Below, in pieces: positions 63,327-64,000 of a stretch of DNA of 64,000 nt. Below the pieces are notes generated by a model that saw nothing but the letters and a program-made list of their open reading frames with translations, was not told where the DNA came from and made no database searches. Numbering within the stretch: position 1 is the stretch's first letter; every line of letters begins with the position of its first letter. This DNA comes from Corynebacterium sp. ACRPS (GTDB lineage Bacteria > Actinomycetota > Actinomycetes > Mycobacteriales > Mycobacteriaceae), in the NCBI RefSeq assembly GCF_022346005.1, contig NZ_JAKRMY010000008.1, positions 62,001-126,000 on the forward strand, read 5' to 3'. The position numbers and the translations under genes were made by a program.

Positions 63327-64000
63327 TTAGCCTTCGTCGTCTGGACGTACCACCATCATCGGGCACGGTGCAGACTGCAGCAATGCGCGGGAGGTAGAGC
63401 CAAGGACCATACCCTTGAACCCACCGCGGCCGTGGGAACCAACGACGAGAAGCTGCGCGCCCTCGGCAGCCTCCGTCAGCGCGCGGACGGGGCGGTCACG
63501 GGTGATCTGCTTCTTCACCTCAACATCTGGGAACTCTTCGTGCGGTTCCTTCAGGTTTTCTTCCAGTACCTCGGTCTGCTCCTTTTCAATTTCTGCCCAC
63601 TCAGATTGAGCTGCAGAAAGGCCAGCGAGGGATGCCTGGATTTGCATATCCATCCAGGTGTGCACGGCAACGAGGGCCGCGCCGCGAGCCTGGGCCTCGC
63701 GGAAAGCATAGGAGGTGGCCTTCTGAGAGACCTCGGAACCGTCCACACCAACGACAACTGGGCCGTACTTGGTGGAATCGGTGACATTATTATCTTCACG
63801 AACCACCACTACCGGGCAAGCGGCGTGGGAAACAACCGCGGCGGAAACAGAGCCCATGACCATGCCGGACAGGCCACCCATGCCGCGCGAACCCATCACG
63901 ACCATGGTGACGTCATGAGACATCTCCAAGAGCATGTCGATGGGGGAGCCCTCTGCGATGGTGTGCCCAATCTTGAGCTCTGGGGCGACCTCGTGAGCGA
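63327..64000 (-). CDS. Tandem universal stress protein (5' truncated by window edge)
   Basis: The frame is open to the right edge, passing AHEVAPELKIGHTIAEGS before the first internal Met, so the gene starts outside the window. Parts of two UspA domains are visible. The end of the first has the nucleotide loop MGSRGMGGLSGMVMGS, and the complete second runs from YGPVVVGVDGSEVSQK to VVGSHGRGGFKGMVLGSTS. Both loops keep G-x2-G-x9-G, so ATP binding is likely. A stress-response role is a family label only. Confidence 0.88.
   Translation of the reverse strand, partial: AHEVAPELKIGHTIAEGSPIDMLLEMSHDVTMVVMGSRGMGGLSGMVMGSVSAAVVSHAACPVVVVREDNNVTDSTKYGPVVVGVDGSEVSQKATSYAFREAQARGAALVAVHTWMDMQIQASLAGLSAAQSEWAEIEKEQTEVLEENLKEPHEEFPDVEVKKQITRDRPVRALTEAAEGAQLLVVGSHGRGGFKGMVLGSTSRALLQSAPCPMMVVRPDDEG

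Overview
The window is chromosomal DNA from a Corynebacterium. It carries the mycolic-acid and arabinogalactan assembly cluster typical of Mycobacteriales (AccD, Pks13, FadD32, cutinase-like esterase, two mycolyltransferases, AftB, DPPR synthase UbiA, its phosphatase, GlfT2, Glf). The flanking genes (serS-farR, LGFP-repeat proteins, Lsr2, class E sortase, DUF2020 and DUF6474 proteins) are also typical of corynebacteria. GC is moderately high. The species cannot be named from the sequence alone.

Layout. 1-2 kb: end of a DUF3054 membrane protein and a secreted lipase. 2-14 kb, minus strand: the mycolate condensation operon, read cop1/cmtA > DUF732-like lipoprotein > cutinase-like esterase > fadD32 > pks13 > accD > an unlisted 35-codon gene > terminator. 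14-15.6 kb: a GDSL-type esterase with aberrant codon use and an IS3-family remnant. 15.6-22 kb, minus: a second mycolyltransferase, aftB, ubiA, PAP2 phosphatase and glfT2. 22-25.4 kb: a phosphatase-fold protein without catalytic residues, then fused pabAB and pabC. 25.4-27.1 kb: an AlbA_2/Schlafen-type ATP-binding protein flanked by two copies of a large palindromic repeat. 27-32.5 kb: esterase, glf, PGRP-LGFP amidase, HAD phosphatase. 32.5-38.5 kb, minus: glpD-glpF-glpK and a PlsC acyltransferase fused to a degenerate HAD domain. 38.5-49.7 kb: serS, farR, septum-formation-like protein, minizincin, phosphatase, pheA, amidase, CPBP protein, LCP ligase, DUF5926, GDPD, ldh. 49.7-64 kb: alpha/beta-hydrolase membrane protein, msrA, sodA, MFS transporter, polytopic membrane protein, RecB-like nuclease, DUF6474, Lsr2, two-component system, DUF2020 lipoprotein, a 50-residue membrane protein, sortase E, YidC paralogue, TetR regulator with a clear operator, GlsB-type protein and a truncated tandem universal stress protein.

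How the parts work together. FadD32 activates the meromycolic (fatty) acid as an acyl-AMP and loads Pks13. An AccD-containing carboxylase supplies the carboxylated extender, Pks13 condenses the two, and the mycolyltransferases move mycolate onto trehalose and arabinogalactan. Glf and GlfT2 build the galactan, UbiA and the PAP2 protein make the decaprenyl-phosphoribose precursor of the arabinose donor, and AftB adds terminal arabinose. LCP and LGFP proteins act on the same wall.

The best candidates for something undescribed are the repeat-flanked AlbA_2 cassette, the 35-codon gene at the end of the mycolate operon, the PlsC fusion to a degenerate HAD domain, the phosphatase-fold protein without catalytic residues, and a recurring architecture in which convergent genes overlap by exactly four bases at their stop codons.
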